Source of the DNA: Gp6-AA40 sp036802945
GTDB taxonomy: Bacteria > Acidobacteriota > Vicinamibacteria > Vicinamibacterales > UBA2999
NCBI GenBank assembly: GCA_036802945.1
Contig: DAIRVG010000004.1
Span: 1 to 64,000 of the forward strand
Length of the DNA: 64,000 nt
Direction: 5' to 3'
Shown piece by piece: positions 8,891 to 16,852 of this stretch (positions are counted from its first letter, which is position 1; each line of letters starts with the position of its first letter). The translations under genes were made by a program, and so were the position numbers. Below the pieces are notes generated by a model. That model saw nothing but the letters and a program-made list of their open reading frames with translations. It was not told the origin of the DNA and did no database searches.

Positions 8891-8976
8891 AACCACGAAG
8901 ATTCGAAGAGCACGAAGTAATAATTTTGATCCTTCGTGTCCTTCGCGCCTTCGTGGTTGAAAAATCCTTCGTGGTT
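8891..8976. repeat. Cgaag-type inverted repeat, copy 1
   Basis: Left arm AACCACGAAGATTCGAAG... (8891-8917) and right arm CTTCGTGTCCTTCGCGCC... ending TTCGTGGTT (8932-8958) are imperfect complements. A third copy of CCTTCGTGGTT ends at 8976. The second copy is at 40579-40664. Both lie in convergent gaps. Confidence 0.8.
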
Positions 8977-8983
8977 AAGACCG

Positions 8984-9343
8984 TCAATGGATAGTCGCGA
9001 CGGCGGCGCGCTCCGCGTCCATCACGCGCTGAATCATCCCCGTCAACTGGCTCTCGGGAATATCGAACGGCCCGCCGATGACGGCGCCGAGCGTCATCTC
9101 AAGGGCAATCACCACACCGCCCGATTCGAACGGATTCACAATCCAGCTGAACCCACGCAGCCCCACCGGCCGGCCCTCCGGGACGTCCGGATGCTTCGCG
9201 CGATCGATGGCGCGCAGCATTTCGATGAGCACAGCAGCTACGTCTCCCTCGGTCCATGCGCGCGGCTCGCGCGCGGCCGGTGAAATCACCTGCGTTGTGG
9301 CGTGGTTCTCGCCGCGCAGCCAGATGTCCACTTGGAAATCCAT
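8984..9343 (-). CDS. Conserved-looking hypothetical cytoplasmic protein
   Basis: 119 residues from ATG 9343 (MDFQVDIWLRGENHATTQ); upstream in-frame codons to 9391 run into the divergent gene. No signal peptide, membrane segment or familiar motif. It is a soluble alpha/beta-looking sequence with a central hydrophobic strand (GGVVIALEMTLGAVIGGPF). Divergent to the small membrane protein at 9379, with only 35 bp between starts. I do not recognise a family. Coding status is supported by codon structure and by lack of a better frame. Confidence 0.6.
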   Translation of the reverse strand: MDFQVDIWLRGENHATTQVISPAAREPRAWTEGDVAAVLIEMLRAIDRAKHPDVPEGRPVGLRGFSWIVNPFESGGVVIALEMTLGAVIGGPFDIPESQLTGMIQRVMDAERAAVATIH

Positions 9344-9378
9344 TGGCGCCAGTGTACATTGACCGCCGCACACGCGCC

Positions 9379-9681
9379 ATGTCTCGAGCAAAGACCGTCG
9401 CGGTCCTCCTCATCGTCTCGCTCTTCATCCTGCTCCCGCTCTACGAGCTCGCAGACATCGGTGAGCAGTGGCCGCACGACGGCGACATTGTCCAGGTAGT
9501 GCTCTTCGGGCTCTTCATCGCAGGCCTCTCGATCCTGTGTCGCGGTGTCGCCTGTGCGTGCCTGTCGCTGAAACGGTCCTGGATCTCCAAGCCTCCCGCA
9601 ACGCGTGTCGACGTCCGAACGCTGGTTGCTCCACGCGATCGCTCCTCGCTTTTTCTAATCTTCTGCGACCTGCGCGTCTAG
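9379..9681 (+). CDS. Small two-helix membrane protein, unknown function
   Basis: 100 residues from ATG 9379. Two hydrophobic segments (about 8-24, AVLLIVSLFILLPLYEL, and about 38-58, IVQVVLFGLFIAGLSILC) are separated by an acidic loop (DIGEQWPHDGD). The C-terminal 40 residues are basic and soluble. A divergent promoter shared with the gene at 8984-9343 is likely because of the 35-bp gap. No family recognised; small size and lack of motifs limit confidence. Confidence 0.55.
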   Translation: MSRAKTVAVLLIVSLFILLPLYELADIGEQWPHDGDIVQVVLFGLFIAGLSILCRGVACACLSLKRSWISKPPATRVDVRTLVAPRDRSSLFLIFCDLRV

Positions 9682-9731
9682 CAGACTCACTCCCCTTTCT
9701 CATCGATCGAAACGACCTGCTCGTCCGCCTA

Positions 9732-9847
9732 CGCGCTACGCGCTCCGGCGAGACAAGTCCGCCTTCCGCCGTCGCGCTTCGCGCTTCGGCGGACAAGTCG
9801 CGATGTGCGCTTCCGCCTTCGCGCTTCGCGCTACGGCGAGACAAGTC
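9732..9847. repeat. Three tandem-spaced copies of a 27-28 bp cgcgcttcgcgct...gacaagtc repeat
   Basis: Copies at 9732-9759, 9773-9799 and 9820-9847. They share CGCGCT(T/A)CGCGCT, CGGCG and GACAAGTC with small differences. The same core in reverse complement (GCCGAAGCGCGAAGCGCG) is inside the TolC-like gene at 20488. The array occupies the leader of the TonB receptor gene at 9900. Confidence 0.8.
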
Positions 9848-9899
9848 GGCGAGACAGGAGGGCGACGCGGAGATGTGTGTTTTCCCAAGCGTGGGACTC

Positions 9900-12059
9900 A
9901 TGAAACAGTGGTTATGTGCTCTGGTTGCGGCACTTGTTGTCGCCCAGGCCGCGCGCGCGCAAGGCGTCGGCACCTTGATCGTGTCCGTCCACAGCAAGGA
10001 CGGCCCGGTCGCTCAAGCGGAGGTGCAGGCTGGATCCCTGGTCCGCGCGACGGGAGCGGACGGCAATGTCGTCATCTCGCTTCCTCCCGGTCCCGTCGAT
10101 GTCGTCGTGACGCGGACGGGGTTCGACCCCGGGGCCGCCCAGGTGGAGATTCGCGTTGGGATGGAATCCCGGATCGATATCGCGCTGGAGCCACAGTCGG
10201 AGCTCGAGGAGAACGTCATCGTCTCCGCAACGCGCGCCGAGCAGCGCATCGATGACGTACCCCTTCGCGTTGAGGTGGTGGCGAATGAAGAGGTCCAGGA
10301 GAAGATCGCGATGGCACCGGGAGACGTCTCGATGCTGCTGGCCGAAACCAACGGCCTGCGCGTCCAGACGACGTCGCCGTCGCTTGGCGGGGCGAGTGTC
10401 CGGATCCAGGGTTTGAGCGGACGGTACACGCAGGTCCTGTCCGACGGGCTTCCGCTCTACGGCGCGCAATCGGGCTCGGTTGGCATCCTCCAGATTCCAC
10501 CGATGGATCTCCAGCAGGTGGAAGTGATCAAAGGGGTCGCGTCCGCGTTGTACGGCATGTCGGCCATTGGCGGCGTCGTCAACCTCGTCTCACGGCGCCC
10601 GCGCGCCGGCGCACCAGAGCACGAGCTTCTGATCAATCGAACGAGTCATGACGGCACCGACGCGGCGCTCTGGCTCGCCCAGCCGGTCAACGACCGGTGG
10701 GGCTACAGCGTGCTTGCGGGGCAGCACTGGCAGGCGCGGTCCGATCTCGATGGCGATGGTTGGACGGATCTTCCGATGTTTCGCCGCACTCAGGCGCGGC
10801 CACGCGTCTCGTGGGACAACGGCAGCGGGCGATCGATCTTTGCGACCGTGGGCGTGCTCACGGAAGTCCGCCGTGGCGGCACAATTCCCGGCAGGACAAC
10901 GCCCGATGGACATCCTCATCCCGAGAACCTCGAGACACGACAGTTCGACGGTGGCTTCGTGGGTCGGTTCCTGATCTCCGGTGACCGCGTCGTCTCGATT
11001 CGGAGCAGCAGCGTCACACAACGCCACGATCACACGTACGGGAGCGGGATCGAGCGAGATCGATCGGGGACGCTGTTTGGGGAAACCTCGATAACCGGCG
11101 CAGTTGGCCGCAACACGTGGGTCGGCGGCATCGTGCTTCAGCGGGACACGTTTCGATCGCTCGACGTGCCTCGCTTCGACTACACCTACACAATACCCGG
11201 CGTATTCGCCCAGGACGATTACGTCGCAGCTCGCTGGCTCACCGCGTCCGCCAGCGCGCGGGTGGACGTGCACAGCGAGTTCGGGACGTTCTTCAGCCCG
11301 CGGCTCTCGCTTCTCTTCCGGCCCTCCAGCCAGTGGACGGCGAGAGTCTCAGGCGGGCAGGGTCACTTCGCGCCCTCGCCGTTCACGGAAGAAACAGACG
11401 TAACTGGACTGATGCCCCTGGCACCGTTGGGGCATCTCGAACCGGAGCGCGCCGACAGCATCTCCGCCGACGTCACGTGGCGTAAGGTCCCGTTCGAGAT
11501 CACGACGACGGTCTTTCACTCGCGTATCGCGAACGCGCAGATGTTTCGCCAGCTCGAAAGCGGGCCATACGCCGCGCGAATCGTCAACGCAGAGGAGCCG
11601 TCCCGTACGAACGGCACGGAGTTCATCGCCCGTTATCACGCGGAAAATGTCGACGTCATCGTCACGCACATGTACCTGCGCGCCACCGAGGTCGGCGAGG
11701 ACGGCACCGGCCGTCAAGAGGTGCCTCTCAACCCGCGGCAAAGCGCCTCGTTCGACCTTCTGCTGGAAATGGGCCCCGGGAAGCTCGGCTTCGAGGTGTT
11801 CTACACGGGAAAGCAGACACTCGAGAACGATCCTTATCGATCGCGGAGCCGCCCGTATGTCCTTTGGGGAATCCTGTACACGCATCGCGTCGGACCGGCG
11901 CTCTTGTATGTGAACACTGAGGACCTTGGCGATGTGCGGCAGACGAAGTACGAGCCGCTCCTCCGGCCTGCCCGTCTACGAGATGGACGATGGTCCACCG
12001 ATGCGTGGGCGCCGCTCGAGGGAAGATCGTTGAACGCGGGATTGCGATTCAGGTTTTAG
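9900..12059 (+). CDS. TonB-dependent outer-membrane receptor
   Basis: 719 residues. ATG 9900 gives MKQWLCALVAALVVAQAARAQ, a clean signal peptide; ATG 9873 lies 10 bp after an AGGAGG and is an alternative. Residues about 24-95 are a carboxypeptidase-regulatory-like beta-sandwich. The plug domain (about 110-230) has VRIQGLSGRYTQVLSDGLPL and VIKGVASALYGMSAIGGVVN. A 22-strand-type barrel follows to the terminal RFRF. This class imports siderophores, cobalamin, glycans or other large ligands using TonB energy. At 719 residues it is closer to BtuB/FecA-type receptors than the two 977-residue receptors in this window. Ligand unknown. The leader contains repeats. Confidence 0.9.
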   Translation: MKQWLCALVAALVVAQAARAQGVGTLIVSVHSKDGPVAQAEVQAGSLVRATGADGNVVISLPPGPVDVVVTRTGFDPGAAQVEIRVGMESRIDIALEPQSELEENVIVSATRAEQRIDDVPLRVEVVANEEVQEKIAMAPGDVSMLLAETNGLRVQTTSPSLGGASVRIQGLSGRYTQVLSDGLPLYGAQSGSVGILQIPPMDLQQVEVIKGVASALYGMSAIGGVVNLVSRRPRAGAPEHELLINRTSHDGTDAALWLAQPVNDRWGYSVLAGQHWQARSDLDGDGWTDLPMFRRTQARPRVSWDNGSGRSIFATVGVLTEVRRGGTIPGRTTPDGHPHPENLETRQFDGGFVGRFLISGDRVVSIRSSSVTQRHDHTYGSGIERDRSGTLFGETSITGAVGRNTWVGGIVLQRDTFRSLDVPRFDYTYTIPGVFAQDDYVAARWLTASASARVDVHSEFGTFFSPRLSLLFRPSSQWTARVSGGQGHFAPSPFTEETDVTGLMPLAPLGHLEPERADSISADVTWRKVPFEITTTVFHSRIANAQMFRQLESGPYAARIVNAEEPSRTNGTEFIARYHAENVDVIVTHMYLRATEVGEDGTGRQEVPLNPRQSASFDLLLEMGPGKLGFEVFYTGKQTLENDPYRSRSRPYVLWGILYTHRVGPALLYVNTEDLGDVRQTKYEPLLRPARLRDGRWSTDAWAPLEGRSLNAGLRFRF

Positions 12060-12060
12060 T

Positions 12061-12138
12061 GGCAGGCCGACCTGAAGGTCGGCCTCTACGACTCTGTGGT
12101 CGTCGGATCGTAGAGGCGGACCTTCAGGTCCGCCTACC
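12061..12138. repeat. Double ggcggacc-type hairpin in a convergent gap
   Basis: Two hairpins: GGCCGAC-CTGAAG-GTCGGCC (12065-12084) and GGCGGAC-CTTCAG-GTCCGCC (12115-12134). Flanking CTCTACGA and TCGTAGAG also pair, so the whole unit is a larger inverted repeat. It fills the gap between the TonB receptor and the DUF255 gene and provides the latter's stop codon (TAG, 12134-12136). Likely a bidirectional terminator or REP-like element. Confidence 0.8.
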
Positions 12139-14278
12139 GCAACTGCGAAGCGAGCTCCTCTGCAGTCGTAGCCGGGGTCAGGCACGCGAAGTCGCGGCAC
12201 ACGTAAGCGGTCGGCTGGTCAACGCGTCGCGCTATCGTCTCTGTCCACGGCAGCAGTCGCGCGACGGTGGAACTTACTGATTCCTGATCCCGGACCCCGG
12301 ATCCCGGGTCCCGGGTCCCGAGTGGGACGATCACCGCAAACGGCATGTAACGGCGTCGAACCACGTCCGTCAAGGCGCGCGTCTCTTCCGCCGAGCGATC
12401 CCCGGCAATTACGATCTGCGAAATGCCGGCGTGATACGCCGAGAGCGCCGCCAGCATCATGGGAACCGTCCGCCCACTTTGCGATATGCGCGGTGCGAAC
12501 ATCCCGAGCGTCCGATCGATCGACTGCTCGAATGTCTCATCGTTCGTGAGATGCGACAACGTCAGCAGGTTGAGCACCGACACCGAGCTCGCGGCCGGTT
12601 CCGCGCCGTCGTAGTCTTCCTTCAATCGAAGGAGCACCGACGCGTCGCGCCCAGTTGTGCTGAACCAACCACCGTCCACGGGGTCCATGAACAACTCGTC
12701 CTGTCGCCCCTGGAGCGTCAGCGCCCATTCCAGCCATATCGCGTCACCATCGGCCTGGAACAGCTCCAGCAGCGCGAAGATGAGGTACGCGTAATCCTCA
12801 GCATAGCCGTCTACTGCGGCATCACCGCGACGATAGCGGCGCAGCAGCGTCTTCGTCTCGGCGTTCCAGAGGTGCTTCCAGATGAAAAGGGCCGCGCGAC
12901 GCGCCGCGGCAAGATACACCTCGTCACCCAGCACCCGCGCCGCCCGCGCGAAAGCCCCAATCATCAGGCCGTTCCAGGCCGTCAGAATCTTGTCGTCCAG
13001 GTGCGGCCGAGGCCGTTTCGAGCGCAGCTCGAGCAGCGTGCCACGAGCGCGCGCCAGGGCAGCCTCGACCTCGGCCCGCGGCTTGGCGGTCGCCGACACG
13101 ATCTCATCGAAACTTCGCGCGGTATAAAGCAGGTTCTTGTCGACGAACTCGTTCTGCGGATCGAACGGCGCGTTGCCGCCCGGCAGCACGCCAAAGCGGA
13201 TCCGGAACACATCCGCGTCGTTGCCGAGCGCGTCGATGATTTCCTCGTCGCGCCAGATGTAGAAGGCGCCTTCCATCTTGTGGGGTTTGCCCCGAGCGGC
13301 GTCGTCGGGCGCCTTCGTTTCGTCGGGGGGCAGGCTGTCGGCGTCTTCCGCCGAATAGAACCCGCCGTGCTCGTCGGTCAGATCCCGCGCGACGTATGCA
13401 AGCGTGTCGGCCGCGACCTCCGCGTAGAAGCGATCGCCTGAGACCTGCGCTGCTTCCAGATACGCGAGCACCAGTTGCGCCTGGTCGTACAGCATCTTCT
13501 CGAAATGCGGGACCCGCCAGTCGCCATCCACGGAGTAGCGATGAAAGCCACCGCCAAGGTGATCGCGCATGCCGCCGAGCGCCATCGCCCGAAGCGTAAC
13601 CAGCACCATGTCGCGTGCGTCGGACGATCCCGTTCTCGCATGCTCGCGCAGCAGGAACAGCAGCTCGCTCGGTCTCGGGAATTTCGGCGCATCGCCGAAC
13701 CCTCCACGTCGCGCGTCGAACGCCGCGGCAAACTGGCGGACCGCGGCATCCAGCGCTTCAGGACCAGGGGCGCTGCCGCCTGAACCATCGACCCCGAGCG
13801 TGCGGAGCCGCTCGACGATGGCCCCGGCGGAGGTCTCGACCTTGGCGCGTTCTTCGCGCCAGGCGCGCGAGATTTCCGCGAGGATGTCGACGAAACCAGG
13901 CCTTCCCCACTTCGACGCGGGAGGAAAGTAGGTTCCGCCGTAAAACGGCGCGAGCGAGGGCGTGAGCCAGACGCTCATCGGCCAGCCCCCGGAGCCGGTG
14001 GTCGCCTGCACGAACGCCATGTAGACGCGATCGACGTCGGGCCGCTCTTCACGGTCGACCTTGATGGAAATAAAGCTCTGGTTGAGCACGTCGGCAACCC
14101 TCGCGTCTTCAAAGCTTTCGTGTTCCATGACGTGGCACCAGTGACAGGTCGAGTAACCGATCGACAGAAAGATCGGCTTGTCCTCGCGGCGCGCGCGGTC
14201 GAACGCCTCGTCACCCCACGGGTGCCAGTCAACCGGATTGTCCTTGTGCTGAAGAAGGTAAGGGCTGTGCTCTGCGGC
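12134..14278 (-). CDS. DUF255 / YyaL-type thioredoxin-domain protein (5' partial at gap)
   Basis: 714 residues are visible. The frame continues upstream of internal ATG codons to the N-run at 14279, beginning AAEHSPYLLQHKDNPVDWHP, a hallmark of this family; only a few starting residues are missing. The thioredoxin-like domain (1-160) has the CHWC active site in STCHWCHVMEHESFED. The rest is an (alpha/alpha)6 barrel of glycoside-hydrolase type (FDARRGGFGDAPKFP, HYSVDGDWRVPHFEKMLYDQ-like region). Cellular role in bacteria is poorly defined. Oddity: GTRDPGSGVRDQES near residues 652-666 is encoded by a tandem gggtccc repeat, an apparent in-frame insertion. Confidence 0.9.
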   Translation of the reverse strand, partial: AAEHSPYLLQHKDNPVDWHPWGDEAFDRARREDKPIFLSIGYSTCHWCHVMEHESFEDARVADVLNQSFISIKVDREERPDVDRVYMAFVQATTGSGGWPMSVWLTPSLAPFYGGTYFPPASKWGRPGFVDILAEISRAWREERAKVETSAGAIVERLRTLGVDGSGGSAPGPEALDAAVRQFAAAFDARRGGFGDAPKFPRPSELLFLLREHARTGSSDARDMVLVTLRAMALGGMRDHLGGGFHRYSVDGDWRVPHFEKMLYDQAQLVLAYLEAAQVSGDRFYAEVAADTLAYVARDLTDEHGGFYSAEDADSLPPDETKAPDDAARGKPHKMEGAFYIWRDEEIIDALGNDADVFRIRFGVLPGGNAPFDPQNEFVDKNLLYTARSFDEIVSATAKPRAEVEAALARARGTLLELRSKRPRPHLDDKILTAWNGLMIGAFARAARVLGDEVYLAAARRAALFIWKHLWNAETKTLLRRYRRGDAAVDGYAEDYAYLIFALLELFQADGDAIWLEWALTLQGRQDELFMDPVDGGWFSTTGRDASVLLRLKEDYDGAEPAASSVSVLNLLTLSHLTNDETFEQSIDRTLGMFAPRISQSGRTVPMMLAALSAYHAGISQIVIAGDRSAEETRALTDVVRRRYMPFAVIVPLGTRDPGSGVRDQESVSSTVARLLPWTETIARRVDQPTAYVCRDFACLTPATTAEELASQLR
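12286..12325. repeat. Heptamer-type repeat inside the DUF255 coding sequence
   Basis: Contains GATCCCGGACCCCGGATCCC followed by GGGTCCCGGGTCCCGAG. It is made of 7-base steps with a CCC core. The same kind of array occurs between genes elsewhere (35022, 47017, 60417). Here it is translated without frame change. Confidence 0.75.
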
Positions 14279-14378
14279 NNNNNNNNNNNNNNNNNNNNNN
14301 NNNNNNNNNNNNNNNNNNNNNNNNNNNNNNNNNNNNNNNNNNNNNNNNNNNNNNNNNNNNNNNNNNNNNNNNNNNNNN
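14279..14378. other. Assembly gap (100 N)
   Basis: Exactly 100 N, a conventional placeholder length. It hides the start of the DUF255 gene and its promoter. The MFS gene on its other side ends at 14387, eight bases away. Confidence 0.98.
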
Positions 14379-14386
14379 TGGCGACG

Positions 14387-15745
14387 TCAGTCCGGCAGCG
14401 CGCGACCTCTGGTCTCGATCACCCACGGCATGAGCAGCAGCCCGAGGAGCGGGACCCAGCCGACGTAGAAGAGCACCTGCAGCGCCGAGTCGAGTGCGTT
14501 CGCGCCCCGCGAGGCGATCGTGCCGACAACGAACGGCCCCACCGCGGCGACGATGCGCCCAAGATTGAAGCAGAAGCCCGACCCGGTGCCCCGCAGTCGC
14601 GTGGGAAAGAGCTCTGGCAGATAGAACGAGAAGGCCGCGGTGATGCCCCACACCGTCACGCCAATCGGGAAGTACATGTAGAGCCGCGTCTCGGGCGACA
14701 ACGGCAGGCCGAAGGCCGCCATGATCGACAGCGCGCCTCCAAGGAAATACACGATGAACATGTTTCGGCGTCCGAGGTGCTTCGCCGCAGGGATCGTCAG
14801 CAGAACGCCGATCACCGCACCCGTGTCGAACGCGTTGGTGGCCAGCGCTTTCCACTGCTCCGCCAGCACCGTCACGTTAATGGCCGACGCCCCGGCCGAC
14901 ACCCGATTCGCCAGGCCGACGGCCACTGTGGGAATGAAGGCATTCACACTCCACCAGGTGAGCAGATTGATCATCGCGAGCGAGGCGCCGCTGAACGTGA
15001 GCGCAAAATGGGCGGGGGTGAACAGCTCGGAGATCCTTGCCGGGCGCGCCGTCTTCGCCACCTTCTTCCAGCGTTCCGGCTCCTTGATCATCAAACGGAC
15101 GAGGATCGCGACGAATGCGGGGATCAATCCCGAAAGGAACACGTAACGCCAGGCGACCTCAGGGGTCCCCCGGAAGTAAACGCCCTGAATCTGGAACACG
15201 ATGAAGGTCGCGAGGAACAGCCCCATGGGGGCGGCGGTATAGAGGAGCGCGCCCGCGTCAACGCGCCGCTTCTCAGGCACGATTTCCGCCACCATTGCCG
15301 CGCCAGCCACCCACTCGCCTCCGATACCAAGCGAGGCAACGATGCGGAACAGGATCAGCGACCAGAGGTTCGGCGCGAACGCGCACGCCGCTGTTCCTAT
15401 TGAATACATCGCCATCGTCAGCAGCATCGATCGGGTGCGGCCGATGCGATCCGCGAGCCGGCCGAAAATGATGCCGCCGGCGGCCCAGCCGACCAGGAGG
15501 ATCGAGGTCAGGATGCCGGTCCACCGCAGCGTCGCGGCTGCGGCTTCGGGGGTGCCAAGCGGAATCTTGAGGAGAACCGGGACGCAGGTGGGCGCGACGT
15601 AGTTGAAGAGCAGACTGTCGAAGATATCGAAGCCCCAGCCAAGCCATGCGGCGAACAGGACCAGCCATTGAGAGCGGTCCATGTCGAGGACGGTTCGCCG
15701 CGCTGGGGCGACGGCGGTTACCGCCAGGGCCCCGTCACGTTCCAC
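14387..15745 (-). CDS. MFS transporter (proton-coupled organic-anion/sugar-acid symporter type)
   Basis: 452 residues from a GTG at 15745; ATG 15682 (MDRSQWLVLF) is an alternative. About 12 membrane helices. The MFS loop 2-3 motif appears as GRLADRIGRTRSM and its second-half echo as AKHLGRRNMF. WLGWGFDIFDSLLFNYVAP in helix 1 and RIVASLGIGGEWVAGAAMV in helix 4 resemble sialate/aromatic-acid type symporters; this is a family-level impression. The gene lies between the DUF255 gene and the SMP-30-like gene on the same strand, the latter ending 37 bp away on the upstream side. Substrate unknown. Confidence 0.85.
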   Translation of the reverse strand: MERDGALAVTAVAPARRTVLDMDRSQWLVLFAAWLGWGFDIFDSLLFNYVAPTCVPVLLKIPLGTPEAAAATLRWTGILTSILLVGWAAGGIIFGRLADRIGRTRSMLLTMAMYSIGTAACAFAPNLWSLILFRIVASLGIGGEWVAGAAMVAEIVPEKRRVDAGALLYTAAPMGLFLATFIVFQIQGVYFRGTPEVAWRYVFLSGLIPAFVAILVRLMIKEPERWKKVAKTARPARISELFTPAHFALTFSGASLAMINLLTWWSVNAFIPTVAVGLANRVSAGASAINVTVLAEQWKALATNAFDTGAVIGVLLTIPAAKHLGRRNMFIVYFLGGALSIMAAFGLPLSPETRLYMYFPIGVTVWGITAAFSFYLPELFPTRLRGTGSGFCFNLGRIVAAVGPFVVGTIASRGANALDSALQVLFYVGWVPLLGLLLMPWVIETRGRALPD

Positions 15746-15781
15746 TTACGTTTCCACTCTTCAACTCGTCCACTTTTCTAC

Positions 15782-16744
15782 TTATTTGACAGGCGTGCGC
15801 AGCAGCCGTTGCGGCATCGTTCCGCCGCGTGTCGGCCAGTAAACCCACTTGCCGTCGCTGCTCACCATCGTCGCCGCGCCTCCCGGCACGTTGTCGAGCA
15901 TCTTGATGGCTTGACCAGACGGCAAAATCTTGTACATCGTCATGCCGTTCGACAAGTAGATCGTTCCGTCCGTCGCGACGTCGAAATCGTCAGGACGGAT
16001 GCCTTCTGATACCTGCGTCAATGCATCCTGCGGGCGTCCGTCCCCATCGATCGGGATCCGGTAGATCATGCTGCGTCCACTCACGCCGATGTAGACGTAC
16101 CCATTGCGGACCTTGATGCCGTTTGCGCCGATCGGTGCCGCACCGCCGGGCGCGAGCGCCTCGTCCTCCAGCCACGGCTCGATCTGCTTCCGCGCGAGGT
16201 CCAGGCGCCAGATTGTCGACGCGTTGGAATCAGCAATCAGATACACACCGTTGGCGGCGCGCGCGATGCCGTTGAACGCCTGGCCCATTTGTCCGGGAAT
16301 GGTCGCGGTGATGGCGCCGGTCTTGTTGATGACGATGACTTCGGAACCGACGTCAGAGAAATTGATCTGCGGCGGCCCGCCACCTGCCGGCGGCAGGCGG
16401 AACGGCTTCGCGAACGCGGTGACCACCAGGCCGTTGTCATCCGGAGCAACACCCACCACGGCGGCCACGCCGGGAATGGTCGCGAACTTCTCGACCGAAC
16501 TAACCATGCCGTCGGAGGTGACCCTCCACACGACCTTGTCGTCCATCCCCGTTACGTAGATCGCTCCATCGCCGCCCTGGGTGATGTTCTCGGTGGCGCC
16601 GGCGGTCGGGAAGGTCGCGTACGTTTCGTACTCGCCCGCGGGCGCCACAGGCGCCTGCTGCGCGCGAACGGCAGCCGAAACAAGGATTCCAACGGCGATG
16701 AAGACCCAGGTGCGCGTGATTTGGAGCCTCCCGACGTGCGCCAC
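15782..16744 (-). CDS. Exported SMP-30/gluconolactonase-like beta-propeller protein
   Basis: About 320 residues. Signal segment RTWVFIAVGILVSAAVRAQ precedes a six-blade-propeller-like body with NGIARAANGVYLIADSNAST, GANGIKVRNGYVYIGVSGRS and DFDVATDGTIYLSNGMT, typical of SMP-30/NHL proteins. Such proteins include lactonases and metal-dependent hydrolases. The start is uncertain: a GTG at 16744 is used here, but the best ribosome-binding site (GGGAGG) sits six bases before an ATC codon further in. The next gene downstream on the strand is the MFS transporter, so a sugar-acid or lactone theme is plausible but unproved. Confidence 0.75.
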   Translation of the reverse strand: MAHVGRLQITRTWVFIAVGILVSAAVRAQQAPVAPAGEYETYATFPTAGATENITQGGDGAIYVTGMDDKVVWRVTSDGMVSSVEKFATIPGVAAVVGVAPDDNGLVVTAFAKPFRLPPAGGGPPQINFSDVGSEVIVINKTGAITATIPGQMGQAFNGIARAANGVYLIADSNASTIWRLDLARKQIEPWLEDEALAPGGAAPIGANGIKVRNGYVYIGVSGRSMIYRIPIDGDGRPQDALTQVSEGIRPDDFDVATDGTIYLSNGMTMYKILPSGQAIKMLDNVPGGAATMVSSDGKWVYWPTRGGTMPQRLLRTPVK

Positions 16745-16823
16745 GATACGGGTCCACGCCGCGTGTGTCAACCGAACGCGGGCGCCGATTTCTGCGAAAA
16801 TCGTCACGACCCAGACAGGCCTA

Positions 16824-16843
16824 GGCGGACCTGAAGGTCCGCC
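16824..16843. repeat. Ggcggacc-type hairpin just before the efflux-pump start codon
   Basis: Perfect palindrome GGCGGAC-CTGAAG-GTCCGCC ending ten bases before ATG 16853, followed by CTCTACAACA. It occupies the place of a ribosome-binding site; no purine-rich site is visible between it and the start. Confidence 0.8.
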
Positions 16844-16852
16844 TCTACAACA

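Larger units (their letters stand above)
8583..8983. other. 400-bp convergent gap with hairpin repeats, no gene
   Basis: No coding frame is convincing. The gap holds a GGGGTGCCCC mini-hairpin near 8593, a GC-rich hairpin at 8839-8859 (CCGGCGG-CTTCA-CGCCGCCGG type) and the cgaag-type inverted repeat at 8891-8976. It separates two converging genes, so these hairpins may end transcription from both sides. Confidence 0.6.

Noticed and set aside
9468..9899. N-terminal extension of the TonB receptor back to 9468
   Set aside because: The region overlaps the small membrane-protein gene in another frame and consists of repeats. The signal peptide begins only at 9900 (or 9873).
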